Assembly: GCA_017961575.1 (NCBI GenBank)
Contig: JAGCXA010000053.1
Coordinates: forward strand, 1 to 64,000
Reading direction: 5' to 3'
Source of the DNA: Clostridia bacterium
GTDB lineage: Bacteria > Bacillota > Clostridia > Oscillospirales > CAG-272
DNA: 64,000 nt
Shown: positions 7,017 through 14,700 of the stretch, in pieces
How positions within the stretch are numbered: the stretch's first letter is position 1
How the letters are laid out: every line of letters begins with the position of its first letter
Translations under genes and position numbers: made by a program
Notes under the pieces: generated by a model
Told to the model about the DNA's origin: nothing
The model's database searches: none
Seen by the model: only the letters and a program-made list of their open reading frames with translations

Positions 7017-8729
7017 ATGGGATGGAGTATCAAACGCATGTCGAAAGCCGAACGTGACGTTCTGGCTGAAGAAATTCGCAAGAAATTACCGTTTGAACCG
7101 AGTTCCAGAGCGAAGTCTTCGTTTATGGCTGAACCATACGGCGAGTATCTTTCAACTTTTCGTTCTGTAATGATTCAAAGAGACGGTCGCTCTGTAAGAG
7201 CCGTTCGAGTTATGTGCGGTGCCTGTCTTTTTGAATCTCATTACGAATATTATCGTTTCTCCGATCAAGAGAACGAGGATTTTAGGTATCGTCATCCTGG
7301 CTGTGCTTCTGATCCTTATGGTTTTTATGATCCAAAAGATCAGATCGTTAAACAAACGCATTTTCAATTCGTTTGTCCCGAATGTCGCAGATCTTCCACT
7401 CTTTTTGCCTATTCGCGACGGTTGTATCGCTCTCTTGCGAGCAAAGATCAATTTGCCCAGGATCTTCTTAATATCGACGGTCACGCTGTGATTGTCTTAT
7501 GGAAGCTTCATAAGTGGATCAATCGTGAAGGTGTTGAAAACTTCTCTTTTGATCGACTTTATGCTTCCTACCAGGTCGGGGGCTTTATGTATCGAGCAAA
7601 CGGGTATCTTTCCTGGTACGGTAACCGGGATTTTATTTCCAATTGGGTTCAGGTTTCGCATTTTTCCGAAATCATGAACGGCGTTCAGAAAAAGGTTGTT
7701 TTTTATGAAAAAAAGGACCTTCAGAAGGTTGAAGAGTGGAACGAAGGGCTGAAAGCTCTTCTAAATTTCGGAACGCCGTCAACGTATCTTTTTCTTGAAA
7801 GATACCTTTTGCTATGGTCAAAGTCTCCGGCGATCGAGAACGTCTCTAAGACGTTTCCTTCGTATCTTTACCGCGTCTTTCTCTCTTGGGATCAGAACTC
7901 CCGGAAAGGGTTCGCTGCAGCGAATTTCTATTTTGATCTTAAAAAGACAAAGCCCAATGAGATTTGTCGCGTTCGTAAAGAAGATGCGAAGCGCCTTCTT
8001 CTCGGGAAGTATGATCCTATTGAAATTCGTCTTTACAATCTTCTTCGTTCTTCCGGTTATTCTGATCCGGATCAGGTTTTCAAGATCGGTCTCCCTAATT
8101 GCGAATCGTTCCTCCGTTTTCTTAATGATCCCACTACAAAAAGGGTTTCTCCGTCTCTTTTTCATTTGTTCAATTACGTTCAAAAGAATCACTTAGCATA
8201 TGTCTATTTGTGTGATTATTGGAGAATGACACTTGAAACGGAAGGATCGATCGCGATTCTTTTCCCGAAAGATCTTCAACGTGCGCACGACCGTGCGACC
8301 GAGCGTTATCAATCGAAGAAGGATCGGGTTAAGGATCAGAAGGTTAAAGAACGTTTCAAGCTACTTGAAAAGTTCTCTTTCTCGGATCCGCAAACCGGGC
8401 TTCTTATTCGTCCGGTTCGCTCTATTGGCGAATTGACGCTTGAAGGACACAAGCTTCATCATTGTGTTGCGTCTTACGCTACCTCTGTTTCAGAGGGACG
8501 TACTTCTATTTTTCTGATTCGAAAAATAGAAGATCCGGAGACCCCCTTTTTCACTCTTGAATATCGGGAGGATCAGGTAGTTCAAAATCGCGGTTTTCAT
8601 AACTGCGACAGGACGCCGGAGGTTATTTCGTTTGAGTCCAAATGGCTTCAATACATTAAAAGAATAAAAGGAGGCAAACAAAATGGCAAACGTTCAGGTC
8701 AAGAAACAAGAGAGCGCGTCGGTGCGTAA
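7017..8729 (+). CDS. PcfJ-domain protein
   Basis: This protein of about 570 residues carries the PcfJ signature near residue 476: EGHKLHHCVASYA, then SIFLIRK, PFFTLEYR and VVQNRGFHNC. The N-terminal part has two CxxC-type pairs (VMCGACLF and VCPECRRSS), which suggest a metal-binding module before the PcfJ core. PcfJ proteins are common on conjugative and phage-like elements of Bacillota, but their activity is unknown. The gene is AT-richer than the flanking host DNA and pairs with PcfK. The ATG at 7017 with GAGGTG upstream is preferred over GTG 7005. The gene overlaps the next gene's start by 47 nt, a sign of translational coupling. Confidence 0.7.
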   Translation: MGWSIKRMSKAERDVLAEEIRKKLPFEPSSRAKSSFMAEPYGEYLSTFRSVMIQRDGRSVRAVRVMCGACLFESHYEYYRFSDQENEDFRYRHPGCASDPYGFYDPKDQIVKQTHFQFVCPECRRSSTLFAYSRRLYRSLASKDQFAQDLLNIDGHAVIVLWKLHKWINREGVENFSFDRLYASYQVGGFMYRANGYLSWYGNRDFISNWVQVSHFSEIMNGVQKKVVFYEKKDLQKVEEWNEGLKALLNFGTPSTYLFLERYLLLWSKSPAIENVSKTFPSYLYRVFLSWDQNSRKGFAAANFYFDLKKTKPNEICRVRKEDAKRLLLGKYDPIEIRLYNLLRSSGYSDPDQVFKIGLPNCESFLRFLNDPTTKRVSPSLFHLFNYVQKNHLAYVYLCDYWRMTLETEGSIAILFPKDLQRAHDRATERYQSKKDRVKDQKVKERFKLLEKFSFSDPQTGLLIRPVRSIGELTLEGHKLHHCVASYATSVSEGRTSIFLIRKIEDPETPFFTLEYREDQVVQNRGFHNCDRTPEVISFESKWLQYIKRIKGGKQNGKRSGQETRERVGA

Positions 8730-9531
8730 CATCGGCACCATCACGGCGGAGATCCAGAGCATCAAGCGTCAGACGAACGCCCTGGTTCTCTCCTATGCAA
8801 TCGAGATCGGGCGGCGGCTCGTCGAGGCAAAAGCCGCTTTGCCGCACGGTCAATGGGGCGATTGGTTGAAAACCGAGGTCGATTTTTCGCAGAGTACCGC
8901 GAATAATTTGATGCGGCTTTTCGACGAATACGGTTCGACGCAGATCTCGTTCTTCGGGGCGAGCATAAATTCAAATTCACAATCGATTGCGAATTTGAAT
9001 TACACGAAAGCTCTGCAACTGCTTGCGGTTCCGTCGGAAGAACGTGAAGCGTTCGCTGAGGAAGTCGGCGCCGAAGATCTTTCGGTGAAGGAACTGAAAG
9101 CGAAGATCGAAGAGCGCGATCGTCAGATCAAAGAAGCGGAAAAGAAACTTGCCGACGTCGTGAAGCAGTCGGAAAAGAAGGCGAAAGCCGAAGTCGACGC
9201 GATCAGGCGCACCGCCAAAGCGGAAGCGAAGAAGGAAGCCGAGGAAAAGGTCAAAAAGGATCTTGACGAAGCGAAGAAGCAAGTCGAGTCTGCCGAAGCG
9301 AAGGCGACGAAGGCGAAGGAAGCCGAAGATCGGGCCCGCAAGGATCTGGAAGAGACGCAGCGGAAACTGAAAACGGCAAGTCCGGAGATCGCGGCGTTTA
9401 AGGCGCTCTTTGACGAGATGCAGGGAACCGCTGCTCGGCTCCGCTGTATGATCGAAGAGATCCGGAAGAACGATCCGGAAACAGCGGACAAACTTTCGGC
9501 GGCTTTGAAAGCGTTTGGTGGATCGTTATGA
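8683..9531 (+). CDS. DUF3102-type protein with long coiled coil
   Basis: This 282-residue protein has an N-terminal DUF3102-like region (residues about 15-85) with ALVLSYAIEIGRRLVEAKAALPHGQWGDWL and FSQSTANNLMRLFDEYG, followed by a central Lys/Glu/Ala coiled coil (about 125-230) and a short helical C-terminus. DUF3102 proteins occur on plasmids, phages and integrative elements. Their function is not settled, and a DNA-binding or partition role is only an inference from the helix-turn-helix-like FSQSTANNLMRL. AAGGAGG precedes the ATG, and the stop overlaps the next start (ATGA). Confidence 0.7.
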   Translation: MANVQVKKQESASVRNIGTITAEIQSIKRQTNALVLSYAIEIGRRLVEAKAALPHGQWGDWLKTEVDFSQSTANNLMRLFDEYGSTQISFFGASINSNSQSIANLNYTKALQLLAVPSEEREAFAEEVGAEDLSVKELKAKIEERDRQIKEAEKKLADVVKQSEKKAKAEVDAIRRTAKAEAKKEAEEKVKKDLDEAKKQVESAEAKATKAKEAEDRARKDLEETQRKLKTASPEIAAFKALFDEMQGTAARLRCMIEEIRKNDPETADKLSAALKAFGGSL

Positions 9532-9968
9532 ACATGGACATTATGCTCGCGATCAATCCGCCGCACGTCGGGCGGATCCTGGAAGGGATCAAGTTCGTCG
9601 AGTGGCGGAAGGTGCCGCTCCCGGTCGGGCGCCGGACGTTTCTCTATGAGACAAAGCACGGCGGCGGGTGCGGAATGGTCGTCGGGGAAGCGGTTATTCA
9701 ATCGCTTTATTGTGTCAACGTTTTCGATGACAATTCGGCTTTGGATTGCTTCGTTCGGTCGGGGTGCGTTCCGAAGGAAGATCTCAAACGTTATGCGGGC
9801 AAGAAATGTGTGCTTTACGCGCACGTTCTGGCTCACATCGTTAAGTATCGTAAGCCGATTCTGCTTTCGGAATTTGGCTTGAAGCGGCCGCCGCTGTCTT
9901 GGTGCTATTGCATCAATCCCTTCAAAATACCGGATCTTCCCGACTGGGATCTTCACCCGAAGTTCTGA
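9528..9968 (+). CDS. ASCH-like domain protein
   Basis: This 146-residue protein begins MNMDIMLAINPPHVGRILEGIKFVEWRKV, the usual ASCH opening (a beta strand, P-x-[HY] and K-x-x-E-x-R). YETKHGGGCGMVVGEA and KYRKPILLSEFGLKRPPLSW fit the rest of the fold. ASCH domains resemble PUA RNA-binding folds and are frequent in phages and mobile elements. A ligand cannot be named. It is coupled to the DUF3102 gene by a 4 nt overlap and is followed by a terminator at about 9991, so it ends the left-hand operon. Confidence 0.65.
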   Translation: MNMDIMLAINPPHVGRILEGIKFVEWRKVPLPVGRRTFLYETKHGGGCGMVVGEAVIQSLYCVNVFDDNSALDCFVRSGCVPKEDLKRYAGKKCVLYAHVLAHIVKYRKPILLSEFGLKRPPLSWCYCINPFKIPDLPDWDLHPKF

Positions 9969-9990
9969 TCCGGCAGCTGGCATAAATAGA

Positions 9991-10019
9991 GAAGTCCCGA
10001 TCGGGGCTTCTTTTTTTTG
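9991..10019 (+). terminator. Terminator of the replication operon
   Basis: GAAGTCCC, loop GATC, GGGGCTTC and eight T make an intrinsic terminator after the ASCH-like gene. Confidence 0.85.
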
Positions 10020-10020
10020 C

Positions 10021-10053
10021 GGAAAAGAAAACCCGGCCGCCGAAGCAGCCGGG
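10021..10053 (-). terminator. Terminator of the nuclease gene
   Basis: Read on the minus strand, CCCGGCTGC, TTCG and GCGGCCGGG followed by TTTTCTTTT form a terminator seven bases beyond the nuclease stop. Confidence 0.85.
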
Positions 10054-10059
10054 AGGGGG

Positions 10060-10740
10060 TTATTTCTTATATTTTTTCAGAATGTGGTCGACGGCTTTTT
10101 CTAGATAGTCGATGTCTTCACTCGTAATTGTTTCGACTGTAAGACCAAGTTCGTCGTACATTTTCTTTGTTTCCTGTTTCGTCGCGAGGTATTTGCTTGT
10201 TGTCATTCCGTTGTATTCGATTATCAGATTTTTGTAATCCGGTAGTGTAAAATCAGGATGAAGTTCTATTTCTTTTCCTGTTTTGGGATCTGTGTATTCG
10301 ACCGGATTCTCGTAAATTACCCTGACGTTTATATCCCAAAGATGATCAAGTATTACCTTTTCCGGCATACTACGGACTCTGACGCCGCTTTTTGCTCTGA
10401 TTTTTCGGTTTCCGTATCCGTCTAATATTTCAACCGTAGTACAGTTTGATATACGTAGATCTACGGCTTTGTCTTTGTACTTGTTCCAACATTCTTTGCA
10501 AAAATGATATCCATTTGAGGGTTCACCACAAATTAGGCACGTTAATTCGTACTTCGGCTGCTCTTTTTCGGATCCGCACGGCTTGTCCTTTTCGTGGTAT
10601 TTACCGCATTTTTCACAAAGGATCAGCGTTCCTTCTTTGAATTGCTGACCGTGGATCCTGCAAAGACCGTCTTTCCGGAAGTGCCCCATGTATTGGCTTG
10701 TTGGTTCTCCGCAGATCGGGCAAACGTGCTTTTCTTCCAT
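10060..10740 (-). CDS. Zinc-finger PD-(D/E)XK nuclease-like protein
   Basis: This 226-residue protein has three Cys/His clusters in its first 85 residues: Cys7/Cys10 with Cys27/His30, Cys42/Cys45, and Cys68/Cys71 with Cys81/Cys84. Residues 115-220 resemble a PD-(D/E)XK nuclease of the DUF559/Vsr-like kind: Glu127 (SMPEKV), Asp163 (HPDFTLPD) and Glu175 in LIIEYNG. It likely cuts DNA, but specificity is unknown. Start 10740 is chosen for AAGGAG upstream; its start region touches the stop of the XRE gene, so the pair is co-transcribed against the element's main direction. This could be a superinfection-exclusion, defence or element-maintenance cassette. Confidence 0.6.
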   Translation of the reverse strand: MEEKHVCPICGEPTSQYMGHFRKDGLCRIHGQQFKEGTLILCEKCGKYHEKDKPCGSEKEQPKYELTCLICGEPSNGYHFCKECWNKYKDKAVDLRISNCTTVEILDGYGNRKIRAKSGVRVRSMPEKVILDHLWDINVRVIYENPVEYTDPKTGKEIELHPDFTLPDYKNLIIEYNGMTTSKYLATKQETKKMYDELGLTVETITSEDIDYLEKAVDHILKKYKK

Positions 10741-10741
10741 A

Positions 10742-11011
10742 TCATTTCTCCTTGTAAATTTGGTCATATATAATTTTGACTTTCTGCGCAAACAGAAGGT
10801 CTTTATTTTCTTGCACGTCTATCCCGAGCAAGGTATTTGCGTCAAGCTTTAGGATTTCACATATTGCTTTGAGTTGATCGAGATTTGGTTCTTGTAGATC
10901 TCTCTCTATTCTTGAGTAGCAAGTTTGTTGCATTTGAGCGTGTTTTGCGACTTCTGCTTGACTTAGTTCCTCTATTTCTCTTGCTCGTCTGAGCATTCTT
11001 CCGATCTTCAT
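10742..11011 (-). CDS. XRE/Cro-CI-family repressor
   Basis: This 89-residue protein consists of a helix-turn-helix (residues about 5-60: MLRRAREIEELSQAEVAKHAQMQQTCYSRIERD) with the usual EPNLDQLKAICEILKL and a short tail. It probably represses the rightward promoter at 11057 and its own gene. GGAGG lies 8 nt before ATG 11011, whereas the upstream extension is AT-rich control sequence. It is divergent from the 11161 operon and followed without a gap by the nuclease gene. With no peptidase or sensor domain, induction would need another factor. Confidence 0.85.
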   Translation of the reverse strand: MKIGRMLRRAREIEELSQAEVAKHAQMQQTCYSRIERDLQEPNLDQLKAICEILKLDANTLLGIDVQENKDLLFAQKVKIIYDQIYKEK

Positions 11012-11035
11012 TTTTCGATCCTCCGCAAAAATTAT

Positions 11036-11112
11036 AACATTTTGTTCTAAAAAGTATTGACTTTTAGAGCAATTTATTTTATAATTGTAGTAGTTAGAAC
11101 ATTTTGCTCTAA
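11036..11112. promoter_or_regulatory. Divergent operator-promoter region
   Basis: A direct repeat ACATTTTG(T/C)TCTAA occurs at about 11036-11050 and 11098-11112, with the same core inverted (TTAGAGCAA) at 11064-11072. The rightward promoter TTGACT (11057-11062) and TATAAT (11080-11085) lies between the outer copies with 17 nt spacing. A leftward TATAAT is at about 11032-11037. This is an XRE-repressor switch. Confidence 0.7.
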
Positions 11113-11160
11113 TTCTACCCGCTATTTTTAGCGGATTTTGTCGAAAATCGGAGGTTTGAA

Positions 11161-11481
11161 ATGGCAAAGCGTAAAGGTACGAAGCGAAAAGGTGTGAAAT
11201 CCTGGGTTCGGAGCGCTTATGCTCATCTTGCAGCTCGTGATCGTTTGATCAAGTCGAAAGATTCTTCTTTTGACTCTTATCGCAAAGCTCTTTATCACGA
11301 TGCCTGCGTGCGTGGAACATTATCTGTTGAACGCCCTTTGAGCGAATTTGATAAGTCCAGTAATTTTTATAATGCTGGAATCAATGCTCGCGCTTGCATT
11401 TCCCACGGGCATAAGATTTCTGATAAGGGCAATTTTTGGCAGCCTTATCGAGATGAGATCAAACGAAAAAGCCGTAAATGA
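11161..11481 (+). CDS. Basic protein, unknown
   Basis: This 106-residue protein opens with a very basic stretch (MAKRKGTKRKGVKSW) and contains helices with Tyr/His residues. GGAGG lies 8 nt upstream, and the strong repressed promoter is 75 nt away. It is the first gene of the rightward structural operon. A role as an early DNA- or RNA-binding protein is plausible from charge only; I recognise no family. Its stop overlaps the next ATG (ATGA). Confidence 0.6.
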   Translation: MAKRKGTKRKGVKSWVRSAYAHLAARDRLIKSKDSSFDSYRKALYHDACVRGTLSVERPLSEFDKSSNFYNAGINARACISHGHKISDKGNFWQPYRDEIKRKSRK

Positions 11482-11624
11482 GCAAATATAAGTCCCGTCG
11501 TACCTATGACGTCAACCGTTATCGGCGATTTGCACGTCTGATGCGGTTGATTCGCTCGATCGTAACGATCGCATTTGTGATATTCGTTGCTTTTCTCATT
11601 CTTTCAAAGGTGGTCTTTTTATGA
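11478..11624 (+). CDS. Small single-pass membrane protein
   Basis: This 48-residue protein has a basic N-terminal half (KSRRTYDVNRYRRFARLM) and one hydrophobic C-terminal helix (SIVTIAFVIFVAFLILSKVVFL). Both ends use ATGA overlaps with neighbours, strong evidence that it is translated. It is small enough to be a filament structural subunit, but the charge order (basic then membrane) is the reverse of typical mature inovirus coats. It is a possible assembly factor. Confidence 0.6.
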   Translation: MSKYKSRRTYDVNRYRRFARLMRLIRSIVTIAFVIFVAFLILSKVVFL

Positions 11625-11878
11625 GCAATTACAAGTCCAAGAATCCCGCCGAAGCATTCGCTCGTTCCCAGGAGCGTCACGAGCATCTTATGTGGCGAGC
11701 CGGGATTAACGGTGCGAGGTATACTTCTCCGCATCCGGATTTCTGGATTTCCGAGCATTATCATCAGAAGGTGATGGAGATCCAGGCGAAGGAGGGACGG
11801 ATTCTTCCGAAGAAGTATCGGTCCCGGATCTGGAAGTCGGTTTCCGATCTCTTCCGTAGGAAGTTTATCAAGGATTAA
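11621..11878 (+). CDS. Small basic protein, unknown
   Basis: This 85-residue hydrophilic protein is rich in His, Arg and aromatic residues (ERHEHLMWRAGINGARYTSPHPDFWISEHYHQK) and starts on an ATGA overlap with the small membrane gene. No family is recognised. Its operon position between the early basic protein and the 117-residue protein suggests replication or packaging. Confidence 0.55.
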   Translation: MSNYKSKNPAEAFARSQERHEHLMWRAGINGARYTSPHPDFWISEHYHQKVMEIQAKEGRILPKKYRSRIWKSVSDLFRRKFIKD

Positions 11879-11952
11879 GTTTATTTCCCCCGCGGAGGGA
11901 AAAATCCGCAGTTTACCGCCCCGGACGGGTTGTATTCGGGAAGGAGTGAAAA

Positions 11953-12306
11953 ATGGCAGAAAAGGCAAAACGTGAACCCCGGCAGTTTTTCATCGGCGCG
12001 AAGCGTTCGATGGGCGAGATGGACGGTGACCGGAAGGGTGAAAAGGTCTTCTGGGACAATATCGTGATCTCGCGTGTCCAGGAGATCCTGGAAAACGGGA
12101 TCGGTTACGAAGTCATGACGAACTGCAAGATCAAGACCGAGGAATTCCAGGAAGTTACCCAGGAAACCTGGGAAGAGTTCGAGGAGAAGATCGCGGATCG
12201 GTTCATGAAACCCATCAACGTTATGTATGGGGAAATGCGCGGCGCGAAGGACGATCGCAAAGCGGATACCAAATACTTCCGCTTCGTCGGCGAAAAGACG
12301 GCGTAA
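11953..12306 (+). CDS. Unknown 117-residue protein, possible ssDNA-binding analogue
   Basis: The protein (MAEKAKREPRQFFIGAKRSMGEMD) has a strand-rich middle and an acidic helix (TEEFQEVTQETWEEFEEKIAD). AAGGAG precedes the ATG. Filamentous phages carry a small ssDNA-binding protein near this position, but I see no sequence signature of gpV or SSB here, so that reading is only positional. It is the last gene before a 312 bp GC-rich gap. Confidence 0.5.
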   Translation: MAEKAKREPRQFFIGAKRSMGEMDGDRKGEKVFWDNIVISRVQEILENGIGYEVMTNCKIKTEEFQEVTQETWEEFEEKIADRFMKPINVMYGEMRGAKDDRKADTKYFRFVGEKTA

Positions 12307-12618
12307 GCAATTCGGACAGGCCGAGCCGGGGAGGTTTGTCGTCCTCCTGCCTCCCCGGTGTGTAACAACGGATTCCTTCGCGCGTCAGCCGGTGCCCCCG
12401 GGGCGTGCGACGGTGGAGCAGAGAACCCACGGACGGCGCACGTCACTGTGGCAGCGTGCAGCCGTAGGGCGGGGGATTGCCGGTCTCTGCGATAATACCC
12501 CCGCCCGGAAACAATGCCCCCGACGTCGACGAAAACGGCGCCGGGGGGTGGGTGAAATCTTTTCAACTGTGGAAGATCTGCCCGGACGTCGGGCTCTGAA
12601 TACGAAGGAGATCAAATC
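12307..12618 (+). other. GC-rich non-coding gap, structured
   Basis: This gap separates the small-protein genes from the secreted-protein genes. It holds an imperfect stem around GGGGAGG..CCTCCCC (12329-12357) and another around CCCCCGCCC. I see no supported gene in either strand. It could hold a strand origin, packaging signal or processed leader RNA. GGAG at about 12607 serves the next gene. Confidence 0.4.
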
Positions 12619-13113
12619 ATGCGTTATACGAAACTTATTGTTCTGATCCTTGCCGTGATCCTGTGCGTCGGGCTGCTCGCCGGCGCGATCATCCGTACCA
12701 ACAACGCGACGCCCGCCGTGAAGCACACGGCGAAGGAAACGAGTGAATCCGTTGAACGTGGAGTTCAACCGGAAGGAATCGTCCTTCTTTTCGCGCACGA
12801 TTCTTCCGATCTTGATTTCGACGTTCCTTTTCAGATTGTCGTTGACAATGAATTGATAGATCTTTCGGACTATCGAATTGTCGATGAGAACGAACATCTC
12901 TATCTTGATCAGGTGTTTCTTCTTCCGCAAGACGGTTTTCAGATTGTTTTTGGAGAGACTGCGGGGGAATCAAAAGCCGGTCCTCCTGAGATTCACGTAT
13001 TTACCGTCAACTATGACGGTGAAGTCCTTGAATATCCGTGTAAATCTGTTGATGATCCTCTCGACGTCACCTCTGATATTCAATTCGTTCTCATTTCGCC
13101 TTATGTCAAATGA
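12619..13113 (+). CDS. Secreted or membrane-anchored small protein
   Basis: This 164-residue protein has an N-terminal hydrophobic segment (LIVLILAVILCVGLLAGAII, residues 6-25) and an extracytoplasmic domain with alternating strand-like acidic sequence (SSDLDFDVPFQIVVDNELIDLSDY). It could be a signal anchor. It is the first of four consecutive exported proteins in one orientation. It has no recognised family and may be a virion tip or surface component. Confidence 0.6.
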   Translation: MRYTKLIVLILAVILCVGLLAGAIIRTNNATPAVKHTAKETSESVERGVQPEGIVLLFAHDSSDLDFDVPFQIVVDNELIDLSDYRIVDENEHLYLDQVFLLPQDGFQIVFGETAGESKAGPPEIHVFTVNYDGEVLEYPCKSVDDPLDVTSDIQFVLISPYVK

Positions 13114-13135
13114 TTTTGAATATTAAGGAGGTTTT

Positions 13136-14062
13136 ATGAAACCTACTTTAAAGTTTGTTTCTTTGATCCTCGCGCTCGTTTTTTGCGTCGGCGTTACGGT
13201 TTCCTGCTTCCGCTCCATTGCGAGCGACGGCGCGCTTGACTTTACGATCGGCGGGTCCCGTACCGGATCCGGTAGCGTTTCCGGCGGGTCCTCCGGTAGT
13301 TCGTTTTCCGGTGGATCCGGCAGCGGTTCAGCTTCGACGTCTTCCGGTGAAGGATCCGGTGGATCCTACCAACCGCTTCCCGCGAATTACTACGACGTCG
13401 GGAATCAGCGGTACCATCTTGAAGGATATACCGCTTATCCTTCCTCTTCCGTCAATCCGAACTGGTTTTTGTCGGAACTCGGAGATCAGCAGCTTGTCGA
13501 ACGCTCCGAAAACGACTTTACTTTCTGTCAGTATAAGGGCGATCTGTCCGGCTGTTTCAGCTTCGGCACGGAAGCGCAGGATTGGCATTTCTCCGGTTCC
13601 GGCATTCAGGCGGTCGGTATCTCCTTTACGCTTGATCCGTCCGATTGTCCTGATCTGTACGGATCTGTCACTTGCGTTTTTTCAAGTCAGGATCAGGCGT
13701 ACGACGGGTTTTACCCTCTTTTTAAGGTCGAGAACAATCAGTTCCTTTTCCTTGATTCGGCTTTGACTCCCTCTTTTTTGCTTCCCTCCGATATCAGCTA
13801 TCCCTGGCCTGATCCGACTTCCTTTTACTCCTGCTTCTTCTTTGAAGAAGACAGAAGTCCCGATGTAATCCGTTTCCTCGTGATCGTTTCTTCAACCCGG
13901 CTGGTTGTCTATATGAACGATATGCTTTCCATAAACGCGACTCCGAACATTGAGTTCACCGGCTATGATCTGGATCAGATCAGTTCCATTCTTCGTCTGA
14001 CGTTTGACGGTTCTTCTCGACAAAGCGCCGTCTTGAAAAACGTTTGCTTCTACGTCAAATAA
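13136..14062 (+). CDS. Exported protein with Gly/Ser linker
   Basis: This 308-residue protein has a signal peptide ending in a lipobox-like VTVSC (residues about 7-24), then a 50-residue Gly/Ser-rich linker (about 38-80) and a globular domain from about residue 85 to the end. Glycine-rich linkers between domains are a hallmark of adsorption protein pIII of filamentous phages, but the domains themselves are not recognisable homologues. It is one of the tip-like proteins of the element. AAGGAGG lies upstream. The alternative is a lipoprotein attached to the host surface after infection, which could exclude other phages. Confidence 0.6.
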   Translation: MKPTLKFVSLILALVFCVGVTVSCFRSIASDGALDFTIGGSRTGSGSVSGGSSGSSFSGGSGSGSASTSSGEGSGGSYQPLPANYYDVGNQRYHLEGYTAYPSSSVNPNWFLSELGDQQLVERSENDFTFCQYKGDLSGCFSFGTEAQDWHFSGSGIQAVGISFTLDPSDCPDLYGSVTCVFSSQDQAYDGFYPLFKVENNQFLFLDSALTPSFLLPSDISYPWPDPTSFYSCFFFEEDRSPDVIRFLVIVSSTRLVVYMNDMLSINATPNIEFTGYDLDQISSILRLTFDGSSRQSAVLKNVCFYVK

Positions 14063-14085
14063 ACTTTTACGAAAGGAAAAGCACA

Positions 14086-14631
14086 ATGAAAATCAAACGT
14101 AGTACCCGCAACGCAATCATCCTCGCAGTCGTTCTTCTCCTCACCATCTCGGTTCTCGGTATGGTTACCCAGGGCTTCCAAAAATGGAAACCGGGAGACG
14201 TCAAGGAGAACGTGATCTCGAAGATCACGAAGGAACGGAATCCGGACAACCTGATCGACGAGATCACTCTGGAAGACGGGAAGGACGTCACCTCCGACGT
14301 CTCGTACAAGGTCGACAAATACGGTCGGGTCACCCTGAACGGTACGGCGTCCGATACGAGTTCGGTCGTTTATGCGACCGTTGAGCTCGAACCCGGAACG
14401 TACTATCTCACCGGCGACGACGCCAGATCGAGCAACAAGACCGCGTACCTCGCGATCTTCGACGGCGAAAATACGATCGTGAAACGTGCCGATATGGGCG
14501 CTTTCACCGTTTCGTCCACCGCTACCTACACCGTCCGCATCGTCGTCTTTGAGGACGGCGTGATCTCGAACTTCCAGATCGCACCGGTCCTGTCCGCGTC
14601 CGAAGATACTCCTTTCTTCGCCGAGAAGTAA
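14086..14631 (+). CDS. Membrane-anchored beta-domain protein
   Basis: This 181-residue protein has a basic start (MKIKRSTRNAI), a signal-anchor (IILAVVLLLTISVLGMVTQG, about 10-30) and an exported domain rich in Thr/Ser strands (VTLNGTASDTSSVVYATVELEPGTYYL), consistent with a jelly-roll-like fold. No homologue is recognised. It lies in the exported-protein run 24 nt after the Gly/Ser-linker gene, with GGAAAAG upstream. Confidence 0.6.
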   Translation: MKIKRSTRNAIILAVVLLLTISVLGMVTQGFQKWKPGDVKENVISKITKERNPDNLIDEITLEDGKDVTSDVSYKVDKYGRVTLNGTASDTSSVVYATVELEPGTYYLTGDDARSSNKTAYLAIFDGENTIVKRADMGAFTVSSTATYTVRIVVFEDGVISNFQIAPVLSASEDTPFFAEK

Positions 14632-14658
14632 GATCTTTCTTTCGTCGCTGCACCAATT

Positions 14659-14687
14659 CCCCTCCCGAGGACTTTCTTCGGGAGGGG
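14659..14687 (+). terminator. Hairpin upstream of the anchored tip protein
   Basis: CCCCTCCCGA and TTCGGGAGGGG pair around a short loop but lack a T tract, so this is more likely an RNA stabilising or attenuating stem than a full terminator. It leads straight into the AAGGAGG of the next gene. Confidence 0.5.
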
Positions 14688-14700
14688 GAAGGAGGATTCT

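Noticed and set aside
11478-11624. Inovirus major coat protein
   Set aside because: The charge order is basic then membrane, with no acidic outer region or signal peptide cleavage site. It remains only a possible structural or assembly subunit.
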